A DNA stretch of 64,000 nt. Source: Sphingobacterium phlebotomi (lineage in GTDB: Bacteria; Bacteroidota; Bacteroidia; Sphingobacteriales; Sphingobacteriaceae). Below are positions 25,705 to 34,710 of this stretch, in pieces. The notes beneath the pieces are model-generated. The model worked only from the letters and a program-made list of their open reading frames with translations, did not search any database and was not told the DNA's origin. The translations under genes and the position numbers were made by a program. The stretch spans positions 310,001-374,000 of the forward strand of contig NZ_VTAV01000001.1 in NCBI RefSeq assembly GCF_008180195.1, given 5' to 3'. Positions within the stretch are counted from its first letter, which is position 1, and each line of letters starts with the position of its first letter.

Positions 25705-26996
25705 CCTCTATATTTTGAGGCATCTACCTTTGGAATCCTACTGCCATATTGTTTGTTTATGGCTTCAATAAAAAGATTGGCGATGAGCGCATTTCCTATT
25801 GGCGTAAGATGCACACCATCTAACGAAAAAGCATTTCCGGTAATAAAAGATGCATTGACAGCTACACCGTTGTAAACAATGCCCGGATTTTTAACACGGT
25901 TAAGATAGGCATGGGCATTTGCCAACGCCAATCCCTCTTCTTTCGCGACCTCTTCAATAATACCATTAAACGCCTTCACACGAGCCTGAATAGTCGTCAC
26001 CTCATCGCTGTCCAATACATATTTGCTTTCGACCGGATGGTCTGGATGCAAGCCGTATGGAAGAGGATTCTCCGCTGAGGTGCTGCCTAACAATCCTGCG
26101 GATGCAAATGGCAGCACAAACAAATCATTATCTGAGGCTGCTTTAGCCGTACCTGCTCCGGTTTCGATATAGATGTCTTGAATATCTTGACCACTCTCCG
26201 CTTTTACTGCTGCGATCAATGCTTCCCGTGTCACCGTGGTGAAAAAAGGAATGGCTGTTACATCGGGAATAGTGGCGACTACGCCTTTCCGTTCGTTGGT
26301 CGTCAATGCCCCGATAAAATCTCTGTACACTTGTTCAAACGTTGCGGTTTGTGTCAGTACTGTGGTGGGATCGCCTGGATTGGTTACGGCACCATTCATG
26401 GCGTAACCCAAAACATCGTTGTTTCCCAGCCAAAAACTAAAAAATGTATGGTTTTTTTCCGTGGCAAATTGTACGTAGGTTTTCGATCCAACATCGGAAT
26501 CCGGTAATAGCCGTTCGAAATACATGTTCAAACCCCCAAACCAATCTTGGGTAGAAAGATCTAACCGCATGCCCGGAACGCCCAAGTTTTCGATGTCGTC
26601 TGTATATTTTGTTAGTTTACCTTCTTGCCTGTAAGCTAGATGGTCGGTGACGTTCTCCATCACAGGTTGTCCATTAACAAGATCTTTAAGGTGCAGATAT
26701 CCCGATCCGTTACGTTCATTTTCAGAGAAAAATGGGCTTCTAAAATTACCTCCGCCAACTTGTCGCAATTGCTCGGAAATGAGATTAGGAAACGCCACCT
26801 GTTGTCCTTCAAGGTATAATCCTCCATCAGCAAAGCCTGCTGTTAAGGAATTTCCGACAGCAATGTATTTTGAAAAATCGGCTTCTCCGGCTGTTGTCGG
26901 AATGCCCTCGATTTCGGGTTTGCAGGAAAAAGCTAGAAGAGTGGATAAAATACCAATATATAGCGGTATATTTTTGAATATTCTTTTCATCATCAT
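25689..26996 (-). CDS. SGNH/GDSL-family hydrolase lipoprotein
   Basis: This lipoprotein of about 435 residues has its lipobox at 'LLAFSC'. The SGNH blocks are visible: block I GNSLTAGFADGG (nucleophile Ser), block III LGNNDVLG (Gly/Asn), and block V SLDGVHLTPIGNALIAN (Asp-x-x-His). Such enzymes are esterases or lipases; the substrate is not evident. The most likely start is the ATG at 26996, in a TAATG stop-start overlap with the FadL-like gene, although three further Met codons follow and one precedes. Co-transcription with a FadL-type porin suggests hydrolysis of a hydrophobic ester linked to uptake (inference). Confidence 0.83.
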   Translation of the reverse strand: MMMKRIFKNIPLYIGILSTLLAFSCKPEIEGIPTTAGEADFSKYIAVGNSLTAGFADGGLYLEGQQVAFPNLISEQLRQVGGGNFRSPFFSENERNGSGYLHLKDLVNGQPVMENVTDHLAYRQEGKLTKYTDDIENLGVPGMRLDLSTQDWFGGLNMYFERLLPDSDVGSKTYVQFATEKNHTFFSFWLGNNDVLGYAMNGAVTNPGDPTTVLTQTATFEQVYRDFIGALTTNERKGVVATIPDVTAIPFFTTVTREALIAAVKAESGQDIQDIYIETGAGTAKAASDNDLFVLPFASAGLLGSTSAENPLPYGLHPDHPVESKYVLDSDEVTTIQARVKAFNGIIEEVAKEEGLALANAHAYLNRVKNPGIVYNGVAVNASFITGNAFSLDGVHLTPIGNALIANLFIEAINKQYGSRIPKVDASKYRGVKFP

Positions 26997-28222
26997 TACC
27001 ATTTATAAGTTAAGGATATACCAGGAGCGTGAATGTTTGTTTTATACGCGCCGGAAAGTCCTGTATTTGCACTTGTTACAGTTCGCTCTAGGATGCGTTG
27101 AAAAACATAAGCACCCGTAAGATCCCATCGGTCGTTAATATCGTACGTAAATCCAATAGATCCCATCATACGATTGTTGTCTGGAGTTTCGGGTGATACG
27201 TAAGGCCCCCGAACAGGGCTATATACGTAGCCTCCTCCTATCCGCAGATCGAGGCGATCAGAAGCTTCATAATTGATGCCCACTTTAGCTGAAAGCGCAT
27301 TTTCATATTTTTTCTCCTGTTTCGTATCTTCTAACACAGGGGTATTTTCTTTATAGTCGAAAACCAGCTCTTTATATATACTGTAACCAATGAAGGTAGC
27401 GTCGGCTGCGATATCCACTCGCTCACTGGCCGGGAACGTAAGACCTATGTTGAACGAACTTGGAAGTGGAAGCTCCGCGTCAAATGTGGTGTTTGGAAAG
27501 GAGGTCGCTAAAGCAGGAGGCACGGTAAATTCAGCATCTCCGTCTTTAAGCTTGGTGATCACTTGGGAACGATAACTTAGTGAGATCGCGAAGTCATCCT
27601 CTAAATTATAATGTACGCCCACATTAAAGCCCATACCCGTACCTACGCCGGACAACTCTGCCCTTCCGGGGGTGCCATCAGCCGACGCCAGCGGTATGGA
27701 GCGTGAAAGATCGACCAAGCCCACGTTGTATACGAAGCCCCCACCGATACCGAAATTTTCTGTCAGTTTGAAACTTAATGTCGGTTGGATATATATTGCC
27801 CGCATCTGTAAGTGATTTAACTCGTACCGACCAGGCCATTGATCACCCCAATCAACAGAACCGCCAAACGGCGTATATACACCAAGGCCAGCTTTCCACC
27901 AAGAGTTTCGAGGGCCAAATGTCGCAAAGACAGAGAACGGTGGCGATATCTTAAACTTCGTGTGGTGCACATCGTTGCTATTAAACTCTCGAAAGGCTGA
28001 GCGATACATAATGGCACTAGCGCCAACAGATACTGCGTTCTGATTCATTTTGGCAAGTGCACCCGGACTATAGAAGATGGAAGTTTCGTCTACAAAAAGT
28101 GCTGAACCGGCACCGGCCATACCGACAGCTTTTTGGCCCTGTGTGTTTACCTGTGATCCCTGGGCCCATAATAGGGTAGGGCTAACAAGTAACAATCCTA
28201 ATAGTAGTTTTTTTATCTGCAT
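26996..28222 (-). CDS. OmpP1/FadL-family outer-membrane hydrophobe transporter
   Basis: This 408-residue protein has a signal peptide ending LLWAQG. The FadL hallmarks follow: 'NTQGQKAVGMAGAGSALFVDETSIFYSPGALAKM' (the family usually has Asn-Pro-Ala here; this one has Ser-Pro-Gly-Ala), then 'WKAGLGVYTPFGGSVDWGDQWPGRY', and a beta-barrel ending in Leu-Thr-Tyr-Lys-Trp with an aromatic terminal residue. FadL proteins pass fatty acids or aromatic hydrocarbons through the outer membrane by a lateral opening. It is translationally coupled to the SGNH lipoprotein by a TAATG overlap. Confidence 0.9.
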   Translation of the reverse strand: MQIKKLLLGLLLVSPTLLWAQGSQVNTQGQKAVGMAGAGSALFVDETSIFYSPGALAKMNQNAVSVGASAIMYRSAFREFNSNDVHHTKFKISPPFSVFATFGPRNSWWKAGLGVYTPFGGSVDWGDQWPGRYELNHLQMRAIYIQPTLSFKLTENFGIGGGFVYNVGLVDLSRSIPLASADGTPGRAELSGVGTGMGFNVGVHYNLEDDFAISLSYRSQVITKLKDGDAEFTVPPALATSFPNTTFDAELPLPSSFNIGLTFPASERVDIAADATFIGYSIYKELVFDYKENTPVLEDTKQEKKYENALSAKVGINYEASDRLDLRIGGGYVYSPVRGPYVSPETPDNNRMMGSIGFTYDINDRWDLTGAYVFQRILERTVTSANTGLSGAYKTNIHAPGISLTYKW

Positions 28223-28332
28223 AAATTGTGTTTTTAGATAAAACGCATGAGTAGGTTTATAAACTCCTAGTAAAAGGTAGCAAACTATATGCCAGCATAA
28301 TATTTTGTGTCTATAAAATATGGAAAAAACTT

Positions 28333-28340
28333 TAACTTTG
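28333..28340 (+). promoter_or_regulatory. Possible -7 element of metZ
   Basis: TAACTTTG is a perfect TAnnTTTG match located 7 bases before the second in-frame ATG (28347) of metZ. If real, transcription starts near that ATG and the upstream ATG at 28320 is not used. There is no -33 TTG at the ideal spacing; a TTTTG lies 25 bases upstream. Confidence 0.35.
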
Positions 28341-28346
28341 TCCGTT

Positions 28347-29528
28347 ATGGAGAAAGATCAATCTAAAATCATAAGGGAGCAAGCTCCACGATCAGCAACA
28401 AGAGAGCATTCCGTTCCTTTATATTTAACGTCGAGTTTTATTTTTGATAATGCAGAGCAGGGGCGAGCTATTTTTGCAGAAGAAGAATCCGGGATGGTCT
28501 ATTCGCGCTATGCAAATCCTAATACAGCAGAATTTATAAATAAAGTTTGTATTATGGAGGGGGCAGAAGCTGGTCTAGCATTTTCTTCTGGGATGGCAGC
28601 TGTTTTCGCTTCTTTCGCAGGTTTCATCGGGCAAGGTGATCATATTGTTTCAGCCCGAGCTCTTTTCGGCTCTACCCATCAACTTTTGACACAATTGTTC
28701 CCTCGTTGGGGAGTAACACATACCTATGTGGATGCGGTGGACAATGAGGCTTGGGAGCGTGCTATTCAACCAAATACCAAAATAGTTTTTCTTGAATCTC
28801 CTTCTAATCCTGGTTTAGAGCTTGCTGATTTAGCATTTTTGGGAGCTTTGAAAGAAAAACACCCTGATGTTATATTTGCAATCGATAATTGTTTTGCAAC
28901 ACCATATTTGCAAAAGCCGCTAAAATATGGTTTTGATCTTTCCATTCATTCCGCAACAAAATATATGGATGGACAGGGTCGTGTATTAGGTGGTGTTATC
29001 GTTGGAAAACAGGATTTGATTGACCAGTTGATGTTCTTTATACGGCATACCGGACCGGCAATGTCTCCTTTTAATGCTTGGGTATTGTCAAAAAGCATAG
29101 ATACGCTGAGCTTGCGTATGGACCGACATTGTAGCAATGCTTTGGCATTAGCGGAAACATTGGAAAAACATCCGGAGATAGTGGACGTGAAATATCCGTT
29201 TTTACCGTCACATCCACAATATGAACTGGCGACTAAACAGATGAAAGCCGGCGGCGGTATTGTAACCTTTGAAGTAAAAGGGGGAGCAGCGCGAGCTTTC
29301 CGATTTTTAGATGCTTTGCAAATGATCTTGTATACCTCTAATCTTGGTGATGCGCGTTCTATCGCTACACACCCAGGATCCACTACACATTCAAAATTGA
29401 GTGAAGAAGAGCGTTTGAACTTGGGTATCAAGCCGGGCAGTGTTCGCCTGTCGGTAGGTATTGAGGACAAAGACGATATTATTGGGGATATTTTGCAAGC
29501 TTTGGAAGCTTCTAGGGATGAAGGATAA
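28347..29528 (+). CDS. metZ: PLP-dependent Cys/Met-metabolism enzyme, probably O-succinylhomoserine sulfhydrylase (MetZ)
   Basis: This is a trans-sulfuration-family enzyme of about 393 residues. Motifs: SVPLYLTSSFIF, YSRYANPNT (active-site Tyr/Arg), GAEAGLAFSSGMAA, AIDNCFATPYLQKPLKYGFDLSIHSATKYMDGQGRVLGG (PLP Lys in SATKY), and FEVKGG near the C-terminus. The family includes MetB, MetC, MetY and MetZ; the 'HSATKYMDGQGRVLGG' version is closest to MetZ-type sulfhydrylases, which make homocysteine from an acyl-homoserine and sulfide. The start could also be the ATG at 28320. It converges on tpx through a shared hairpin. Confidence 0.8.
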   Translation: MEKDQSKIIREQAPRSATREHSVPLYLTSSFIFDNAEQGRAIFAEEESGMVYSRYANPNTAEFINKVCIMEGAEAGLAFSSGMAAVFASFAGFIGQGDHIVSARALFGSTHQLLTQLFPRWGVTHTYVDAVDNEAWERAIQPNTKIVFLESPSNPGLELADLAFLGALKEKHPDVIFAIDNCFATPYLQKPLKYGFDLSIHSATKYMDGQGRVLGGVIVGKQDLIDQLMFFIRHTGPAMSPFNAWVLSKSIDTLSLRMDRHCSNALALAETLEKHPEIVDVKYPFLPSHPQYELATKQMKAGGGIVTFEVKGGAARAFRFLDALQMILYTSNLGDARSIATHPGSTTHSKLSEEERLNLGIKPGSVRLSVGIEDKDDIIGDILQALEASRDEG

Positions 29529-29559
29529 AAAGGTTAGGAGTTCTTGACTCCTAACCTTT
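29529..29559. terminator. Bidirectional hairpin between metZ and tpx
   Basis: A perfect 12-bp stem AAAGGTTAGGAG (29529-29540) and CTCCTAACCTTT (29548-29559) with a 7-base loop. It starts right after the metZ TAA, and the tpx stop codon (29558-29560) lies in the right arm. There are short A/T runs at both ends but no classic U-tract. Confidence 0.7.
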
Positions 29560-30055
29560 ATAAGGCTGCTAGCGCCTTATCGTAATCGGGCTCTTCCGTC
29601 GTTTCAGCGACCTGCTCTATATAAGATACTTTGCCTTCTTCATCAATTACGACAACAGAGCGGCTTAATAAACCAGTCAACGGGCCATCCACAAACTTTA
29701 CGTGATAAGCATCTGAGAAGTTACTGTCTTTATACTCGGAAAGCGTGATTACGTTTTCCAAGTTTTCTGCAGCGCAGAAGCGCCCCTGTGCAAAAGGAAG
29801 GTCGCGTGAGATGCACAATACAACGGTGTTTTCCAACCCTGAAGCTTTTTCATTAAACTTCCGTACAGACATGGCACATGTACCCGTGTCTATGCTCGGA
29901 AAGATATTTAAGACTACCTTTTTTCCCTTAAAATCGCTTAAACTTTTCTCTGATAAATCGCCTGTGGTCAATTTGAAGTCGGGTGCAGAAGACCCAACTG
30001 TGGGTAAATCACCTTGTGTATTTACTGCTGTTCCTTTAAATGTAATTTTAGTCAT
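29558..30055 (-). CDS. tpx: Thiol peroxidase Tpx
   Basis: This atypical 2-Cys peroxiredoxin reduces hydroperoxides using thioredoxin. I start it at the ATG at 30055 (165 residues, the normal Tpx length); an in-frame upstream start would add a nonconserved extension. The peroxidatic Cys60 is in [14 protein letters not shown] and the resolving Cys94 in [14 protein letters not shown], equivalent to Cys61/Cys95 of E. coli Tpx. It is a single-gene unit, divergent from the fucosidase gene. Confidence 0.95.
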   Translation of the reverse strand: MTKITFKGTAVNTQGDLPTVGSSAPDFKLTTGDLSEKSLSDFKGKKVVLNIFPSIDTGTCAMSVRKFNEKASGLENTVVLCISRDLPFAQGRFCAAENLENVITLSEYKDSNFSDAYHVKFVDGPLTGLLSRSVVVIDEEGKVSYIEQVAETTEEPDYDKALAAL

Positions 30056-30171
30056 GATTTCTAATTTTAAATAAGACAATTAAGGTACGAAATTTTAAAT
30101 AAATTTCTGCCCTGTGATGTTTTCAGATTAAATTATTATTTTCACGAAGTATAGTACAGAAACATCAAAAC

Positions 30172-32067
30172 ATGAAAAAATCAAGATTACTCTTACTATC
30201 TTTTATTTTGCCGGTAACAGCATGTATGCAAGAGGTAGTTGAACCAGAACCTTACGGGGTTTTACCGACAGAACGCCAATTGCGCTGGCATGAAATGGAA
30301 ATGTATTCTTTAATCCATTATACGCCGACAACTTTTCAGAATAAGGAGTGGGGCTTTGGAGATGCCGATCCTCAGATTTTCAATCCGCAGCATTTTGATG
30401 CGCAGCAGATTGCAGCAGCAGCAGCCTCGGCTGGTTTTAAAGGGTTGATTTCTGTAGCGAAGCACCACGATGGCTTTTGTCTATGGCCTACGGAAACGAC
30501 AAATTACAGCATAGCTGCATCACCTTGGAAAGACGGAAAGGGGGATATGGTGAAGGAGTTTATGCAAGCCACCCACGACCAGGGGATGAAGTTTGGCGTA
30601 TACCTGTCTGCTTGGGATAGAAACGACACGCGTTACGGTTCTCCGGCCTATGCGGAAGCTTATCGCGAGCAGCTGATGGAATTGATGACCCAATACGATG
30701 AATTATTTACATCATGGCATGATGGAGCAAACGGTGGCGATGGCTATTACGGTGGTAAAAAAGAGAAGCGTATTATCGATCGTACAACATACTACGAATG
30801 GCATGAGAAAACTTGGCCTATAGTACGCGAAAAGCAACCGATGGCGATGATCTTTTCAGATGTAGGACCAGACATGCGCTGGGTCGGCAACGAAAAAGGT
30901 TTCGCAGCTGAAACAAGTTGGGCCACCTACACGCCCAGAGGAATCGATGGGGGTCCCGCGTTGCCGGGGGCTTCAGACTACAGTGAGTCCGAGACAGGCA
31001 CACGAAATGGCGAACACTGGATCCCAGCGGAATGTGATGTGCCCCATCGACCGGGTTGGTTTTACCATCCTGATCAAGACAGTCAAGTGAAAACGCCGGA
31101 TGAGTTGTTTGAGATTTACCTCAAGTCCGTAGGACGCGGTGCCAATATGAACTTAGGACTGGCACCCATGCCGGCGGGCTATTTGCATGCCAACGATGTG
31201 AAATCTTTGGAAGCTTTCGGTCGGAAGGTAGCAAAGACCTTCGAAAACAACCTGGCGGAGGGCGCACGGATTAAAGCTTCTAACGTACGTGGCAACGCCG
31301 ATAAGTTTGGCACAAAGTGGTTATTAGATGACGATCGTTATAGCTATTATGCGTCTGACGATGATGTATTGGAACCGGAGTTGGAGATTACGTTGCCCTC
31401 GGAACAAGTGTTTGATATCATTCGTTTACGTGAAAATATTAAATTGGGACAGCGACTGGATAGCGTGTCCATAACTATATTCCAGGATGGTGAATGGGCG
31501 TCACTGGCATCGGCAACAAGTATTGGAGCCAATCGGCTTATTCGCTTAGACGAACCTGTAAAGGCAACGAAGTTGAAGATCAAATTGCACGCACCGGTAG
31601 CACCGACATTGAGCGATTTTGGTTTGTTCAAAGAATTTATGGAGCCGTTCACATTTGACAAAAATGCCAACGATGAACAAGCTAAGCTCACTTCGAGCGA
31701 CTTCACCATACGAACGGGCAATGGTCTGTCCAAGAGTGTAGACAATGACCCAACGACTTTTGAAATACTTACCGAAATTAGAGGAGGAGTTGTCTTTGAA
31801 CTGAAAAAACCGGTTTCAGCAATAAGTTATTTGCCGCGTCAAGATGGACAGAAAGAAGGTATTGCGTTGAAGTATGAGATTGCAACCAGTGCGGATGGTA
31901 AAGAATGGAAAACGATTAGGACCGGAGAATTTTCCAATATTCAGGCAAATCCTATTGAGCAAACTCTTACGTGGAACACGCCTGTTCAAGATAAATATAT
32001 ACGCTTTGTTCCGGTAGAAACAGTAGGCAAAACGTTCTCTGTAGCATCGTTTACACTGTTTAATTAA
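30172..32067 (+). CDS. GH29-family alpha-L-fucosidase lipoprotein with C-terminal F5/8-type domain
   Basis: This 631-residue lipoprotein has its lipobox at Val-Thr-Ala-Cys. The GH29 barrel covers about 25-350: 'FNPQHFDAQQIAAAAASAGFKGLISVAKHHDGFCLWPT', 'YLSAWDRND', and the likely nucleophile Asp in FTSWHDGANG. Here the usual Trp-Phe-Asp-Gly is Trp-His-Asp-Gly, a variant also seen in some Bacteroidota enzymes. From about 355 it carries two beta-sandwich regions resembling F5/8 type C/CBM32 ('GTKWLLDDDRYSYYASDDD', 'SVSITIFQDGEW'). It should release fucose, or a fucose-like residue, from glycans at the cell surface or periplasm. Regulation is not evident. Confidence 0.87.
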   Translation: MKKSRLLLLSFILPVTACMQEVVEPEPYGVLPTERQLRWHEMEMYSLIHYTPTTFQNKEWGFGDADPQIFNPQHFDAQQIAAAAASAGFKGLISVAKHHDGFCLWPTETTNYSIAASPWKDGKGDMVKEFMQATHDQGMKFGVYLSAWDRNDTRYGSPAYAEAYREQLMELMTQYDELFTSWHDGANGGDGYYGGKKEKRIIDRTTYYEWHEKTWPIVREKQPMAMIFSDVGPDMRWVGNEKGFAAETSWATYTPRGIDGGPALPGASDYSESETGTRNGEHWIPAECDVPHRPGWFYHPDQDSQVKTPDELFEIYLKSVGRGANMNLGLAPMPAGYLHANDVKSLEAFGRKVAKTFENNLAEGARIKASNVRGNADKFGTKWLLDDDRYSYYASDDDVLEPELEITLPSEQVFDIIRLRENIKLGQRLDSVSITIFQDGEWASLASATSIGANRLIRLDEPVKATKLKIKLHAPVAPTLSDFGLFKEFMEPFTFDKNANDEQAKLTSSDFTIRTGNGLSKSVDNDPTTFEILTEIRGGVVFELKKPVSAISYLPRQDGQKEGIALKYEIATSADGKEWKTIRTGEFSNIQANPIEQTLTWNTPVQDKYIRFVPVETVGKTFSVASFTLFN

Positions 32068-32097
32068 TAATATAGGATAGATACGGTCAATTGGGAA

Positions 32098-32134
32098 GCA
32101 TCAGAAAATCAAATGTTTATTGGTTTTCTGATGC
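32098..32134 (+). terminator. Strong hairpin after the fucosidase gene, overlapping the next promoter
   Basis: Perfect 11-bp arms GCATCAGAAAA (32098-32108) and TTTTCTGATGC (32124-32134), extendable by four more pairs inward with one G-U. No U-tract follows. The -33 TTG of the next gene lies inside the right half, so the element could link termination and initiation. Confidence 0.55.
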
Positions 32135-32150
32135 CCATTCATTATATTTG
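32120..32150 (+). promoter_or_regulatory. Bacteroidota-type promoter of the lipoprotein gene at 32185
   Basis: -33 TTG at 32120-32122 and a perfect -7 TATATTTG at 32143-32150, spaced by 20 bases. The transcript start would be near 32157, giving a leader of about 28 bases. Confidence 0.6.
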
Positions 32151-32184
32151 GTTATCAATTGAATTATAACTTGATAACTGAACT

Positions 32185-33666
32185 ATGATGAAAAGACCAA
32201 TCCATTCGGTTTGGTATAGCTTTTCCATCTTGTTTATCATGCTTAACATGGCTTCCTGCAAAAAAAATGCAGTGGAACCCGATGATGGTCAAGAAAGCTA
32301 TACCATAGGTTTTAAATTCCAGGAATTTGAACACCTTGTTTCCCCTTTGGGAACAAAAGCACAAAGGGCAGGGGATGTTGAAAAACGTTCTACTGCCAAA
32401 AATTTTAATCAAAATACGTATGAAGGCTATATTTATTACTGGTCTTTCAATGCGGAATCCTTGATGCCAGATAGTTATCCAAGTACCCATTGGAACATCA
32501 CCTATAATCAGGGACTGATTCCCGATGAATACGGCACGGGATGGAGTTATGAGAGCTATATAGCCGGAAGAGCATTGTCGTTGAAAGGTTTGAAGGAATT
32601 GATTTTCAAGATGCCGTTGACGAAAGTGCTGGAGGTTCATGAATTAGCGTTTGATGTGAGTTCTTCGGGAACCGGACCAAAGGGTTTCTCTCTTTTATTT
32701 TCTCAAGATGGAGAAAGCTACACGGCGCTGAAAGATAATAACCAGTTTACGAATACGAATACGCCACAAGCAAGAAATTCGTTTGCTTTTTCGTTGGAAG
32801 AACTATCGTTGGACCTTTCGGCAGATTTATATGTCAAATTGATTCCTCAAGCGGGCAACCGTGGAAGTGCAGGTGATTATAACGACGTTACCGGTATTAT
32901 GCGTATAGATAATTTCCGACTGTCTGGAATTGCGGAGGAGATAGCCGATGCGAGTGTACGCCGGGTACATTATCATATTTTTGATGCCGTAACAAAAAAT
33001 CTGGTTCTCTCCGGAGCCGACCATTTTCGGGAAGGAGCGTTGTCTGATTTCCAACTAACACTTCCCGCGGGGGATTATATCGCTTCCTTTGTAACAAATG
33101 TATCCAATGCGGAATTAAACATCCCAGAAACAGGCAATGCTGCTGCATATTTTATTGCCAATACCTTCGCAAATCATAAGGCAAAGATTTTTGGTGTTCT
33201 AGATACATTTTCTGTCAACGGGGATATGCAAAAGGACATAGAACTAAGCCGTTATTATAGCGAGGTTCGATTTGCATTTACAGATGCCGCGGATTTGTCG
33301 CATGTGGCAAAGCTCGTTGTCAAGCAGGGACATGAACCTCAATTTTATGCGCCTTTTCAGCCCGTAATGAATAATCCAGTAGACGACCTATCGGAAATTG
33401 TTATCCTTCCCGGGTTTAGTGAGGATATCCGGGAAGTATTTTTTAACCAATTTATCGGGTATACAACGATAGCTGTACCATTAACGTACATTGTGGAAGC
33501 TTACGATGTATCAGATGAATTGATAACGACATTTCAGGTAGATAGCGAAATCCACAACAATATGCAATTGCTGTTCCGTGGTAAATTATTGGATACACCT
33601 AACGGAGGATTTGTTGTTCGTCTAAACGAAAATTGGGATGGCGAAAAACAAGTTGATTTTAATTAA
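32185..33666 (+). CDS. Two-part lipoprotein of unknown function; C-terminal half resembles FimB/Mfa2 anchors
   Basis: This 493-residue lipoprotein has its lipobox at 'NMASC'. The first half (about 70-235) looks like a jelly-roll or laminin-G-type sandwich: 'YEGYIYYWSFNAESLMPDSYPSTHWNIT', 'FDVSSSGTGPKGFSLLFSQDGESYTAL'. The second half (about 245-490) has the rhythm of fimbrillin-anchor (FimB/Mfa2) proteins: 'RRVHYHIFDAVTKNLVLSG', 'LPAGDYIASFVTNVSNAEL', 'YYSEVRFAFTDA'. No fimbrillin genes are nearby. It has its own promoter and terminator, so it is probably monocistronic. I do not assign a function; surface adhesion or glycan binding are possibilities. Confidence 0.5.
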   Translation: MMKRPIHSVWYSFSILFIMLNMASCKKNAVEPDDGQESYTIGFKFQEFEHLVSPLGTKAQRAGDVEKRSTAKNFNQNTYEGYIYYWSFNAESLMPDSYPSTHWNITYNQGLIPDEYGTGWSYESYIAGRALSLKGLKELIFKMPLTKVLEVHELAFDVSSSGTGPKGFSLLFSQDGESYTALKDNNQFTNTNTPQARNSFAFSLEELSLDLSADLYVKLIPQAGNRGSAGDYNDVTGIMRIDNFRLSGIAEEIADASVRRVHYHIFDAVTKNLVLSGADHFREGALSDFQLTLPAGDYIASFVTNVSNAELNIPETGNAAAYFIANTFANHKAKIFGVLDTFSVNGDMQKDIELSRYYSEVRFAFTDAADLSHVAKLVVKQGHEPQFYAPFQPVMNNPVDDLSEIVILPGFSEDIREVFFNQFIGYTTIAVPLTYIVEAYDVSDELITTFQVDSEIHNNMQLLFRGKLLDTPNGGFVVRLNENWDGEKQVDFN

Positions 33667-33713
33667 ATAATTAATTTTTTATAATAACCAGGTTATAATT
33701 TGATTTGATAGAG

Positions 33714-33743
33714 GAGACGCCATAAAATCGCGTCTCTTTTTTT
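33714..33743 (+). terminator. Intrinsic terminator
   Basis: The stem GAGACGC (33714-33720) pairs with GCGTCTC (33730-33736), has a 9-base loop, and is followed by seven T. It ends the lipoprotein transcript (+ strand) just before the convergent dehydrogenase stop at 33746. Confidence 0.8.
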
Positions 33744-33745
33744 AT

Positions 33746-34699
33746 TTATAGTACATTTAGAGGATTACCTTCGACGAAAGCCTTTATATTTCCTGCCACC
33801 GTATCCATCAAACGAAGTCGGGCTTCTTTGGTTGCCCAGGCTATATGCGGAGTGATGATACAGTTTTTTGCTTTAAAAAGCGGATTATCCGCCGGCGGTG
33901 GCTCCGTTGCCAACACGTCTAAACCTGCACCACTTATGCGTTCGTCATTCAATGCATGAGTAAGGTCCAGGGCATTAACCAATCCACCTCTTGACGTATT
34001 GATGAGCTTGGCCGCAGGTTTCATGAGAGACAAGGTTTGGGCGTTGATGATGTTTTCGGTCTCCGGAGTAAAAGGGCAGTGCAAACTGATCACATCAGCC
34101 TGCGCGAAAAGTTCCTCGCGGGTAACCCATTGAAAGTTCTTTCGGTGTGACTGATCTGTTTGTGTACGGCTGGATGCCAAAATAGGCATTCCAAAAGCAG
34201 CACCTACATCGGCAACTCGCTGGCCGATACTTCCGAACCCTATAATGCCGAGTGTTTTTCCCGATAATTCAGTTAAAGGATAATCCCAAAAACAGAAATC
34301 CGGGTTTGCTGACCATTTCCCTTTCATCACGGCATCACTGTGGCGTTGCGTACGATAACATAGTTCTAGAAGGAGGGAAAATGTCAATTGGACAACGGAG
34401 GCGGTGCTGTATCCCGGAACATTGGTTACGGTGATATTCCGTTCTTTGGCACACGCCATATCGATAATATTATATCCCGTAGCGGTAACACCAATATATT
34501 TTAGCTTCGGTAAAGCGTTGATTACTTTAGCCGACAACGGTACTTTGTTGGTGAGCAACATGTCAGCGTCTGCAGCACGTTCGACAATCTCGTTTTCTGA
34601 CGTACGCTCATGGACGACAAGGTCGCCCAATGTCTGTAAAGCATCCCAGCTTAGATCGCCGGGATTAAGTGTGTAACCATCTAAAACTACGATTTTCAT
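33746..34699 (-). CDS. D-2-hydroxyacid dehydrogenase (glycerate/hydroxypyruvate reductase-like)
   Basis: This 317-residue NAD-dependent dehydrogenase has the Rossmann motif TLGIIGFGSIGQ, the substrate Arg in INTSRGGLVN, the Glu in GLDVLATEPP, and the catalytic His in ITPHIAWAT. The sequence around 'YTLNPGDLSWDAL' is that of glycerate dehydrogenase-type members common in Bacteroidota, but substrate specificity in this family is hard to read. It starts 11 bases after glyQS stops, so it is the last gene of the M23-bcp-glyQS transcript. Confidence 0.87.
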   Translation of the reverse strand: MKIVVLDGYTLNPGDLSWDALQTLGDLVVHERTSENEIVERAADADMLLTNKVPLSAKVINALPKLKYIGVTATGYNIIDMACAKERNITVTNVPGYSTASVVQLTFSLLLELCYRTQRHSDAVMKGKWSANPDFCFWDYPLTELSGKTLGIIGFGSIGQRVADVGAAFGMPILASSRTQTDQSHRKNFQWVTREELFAQADVISLHCPFTPETENIINAQTLSLMKPAAKLINTSRGGLVNALDLTHALNDERISGAGLDVLATEPPPADNPLFKAKNCIITPHIAWATKEARLRLMDTVAGNIKAFVEGNPLNVL

Positions 34700-34710
34700 G
34701 CTTTCCTCCT

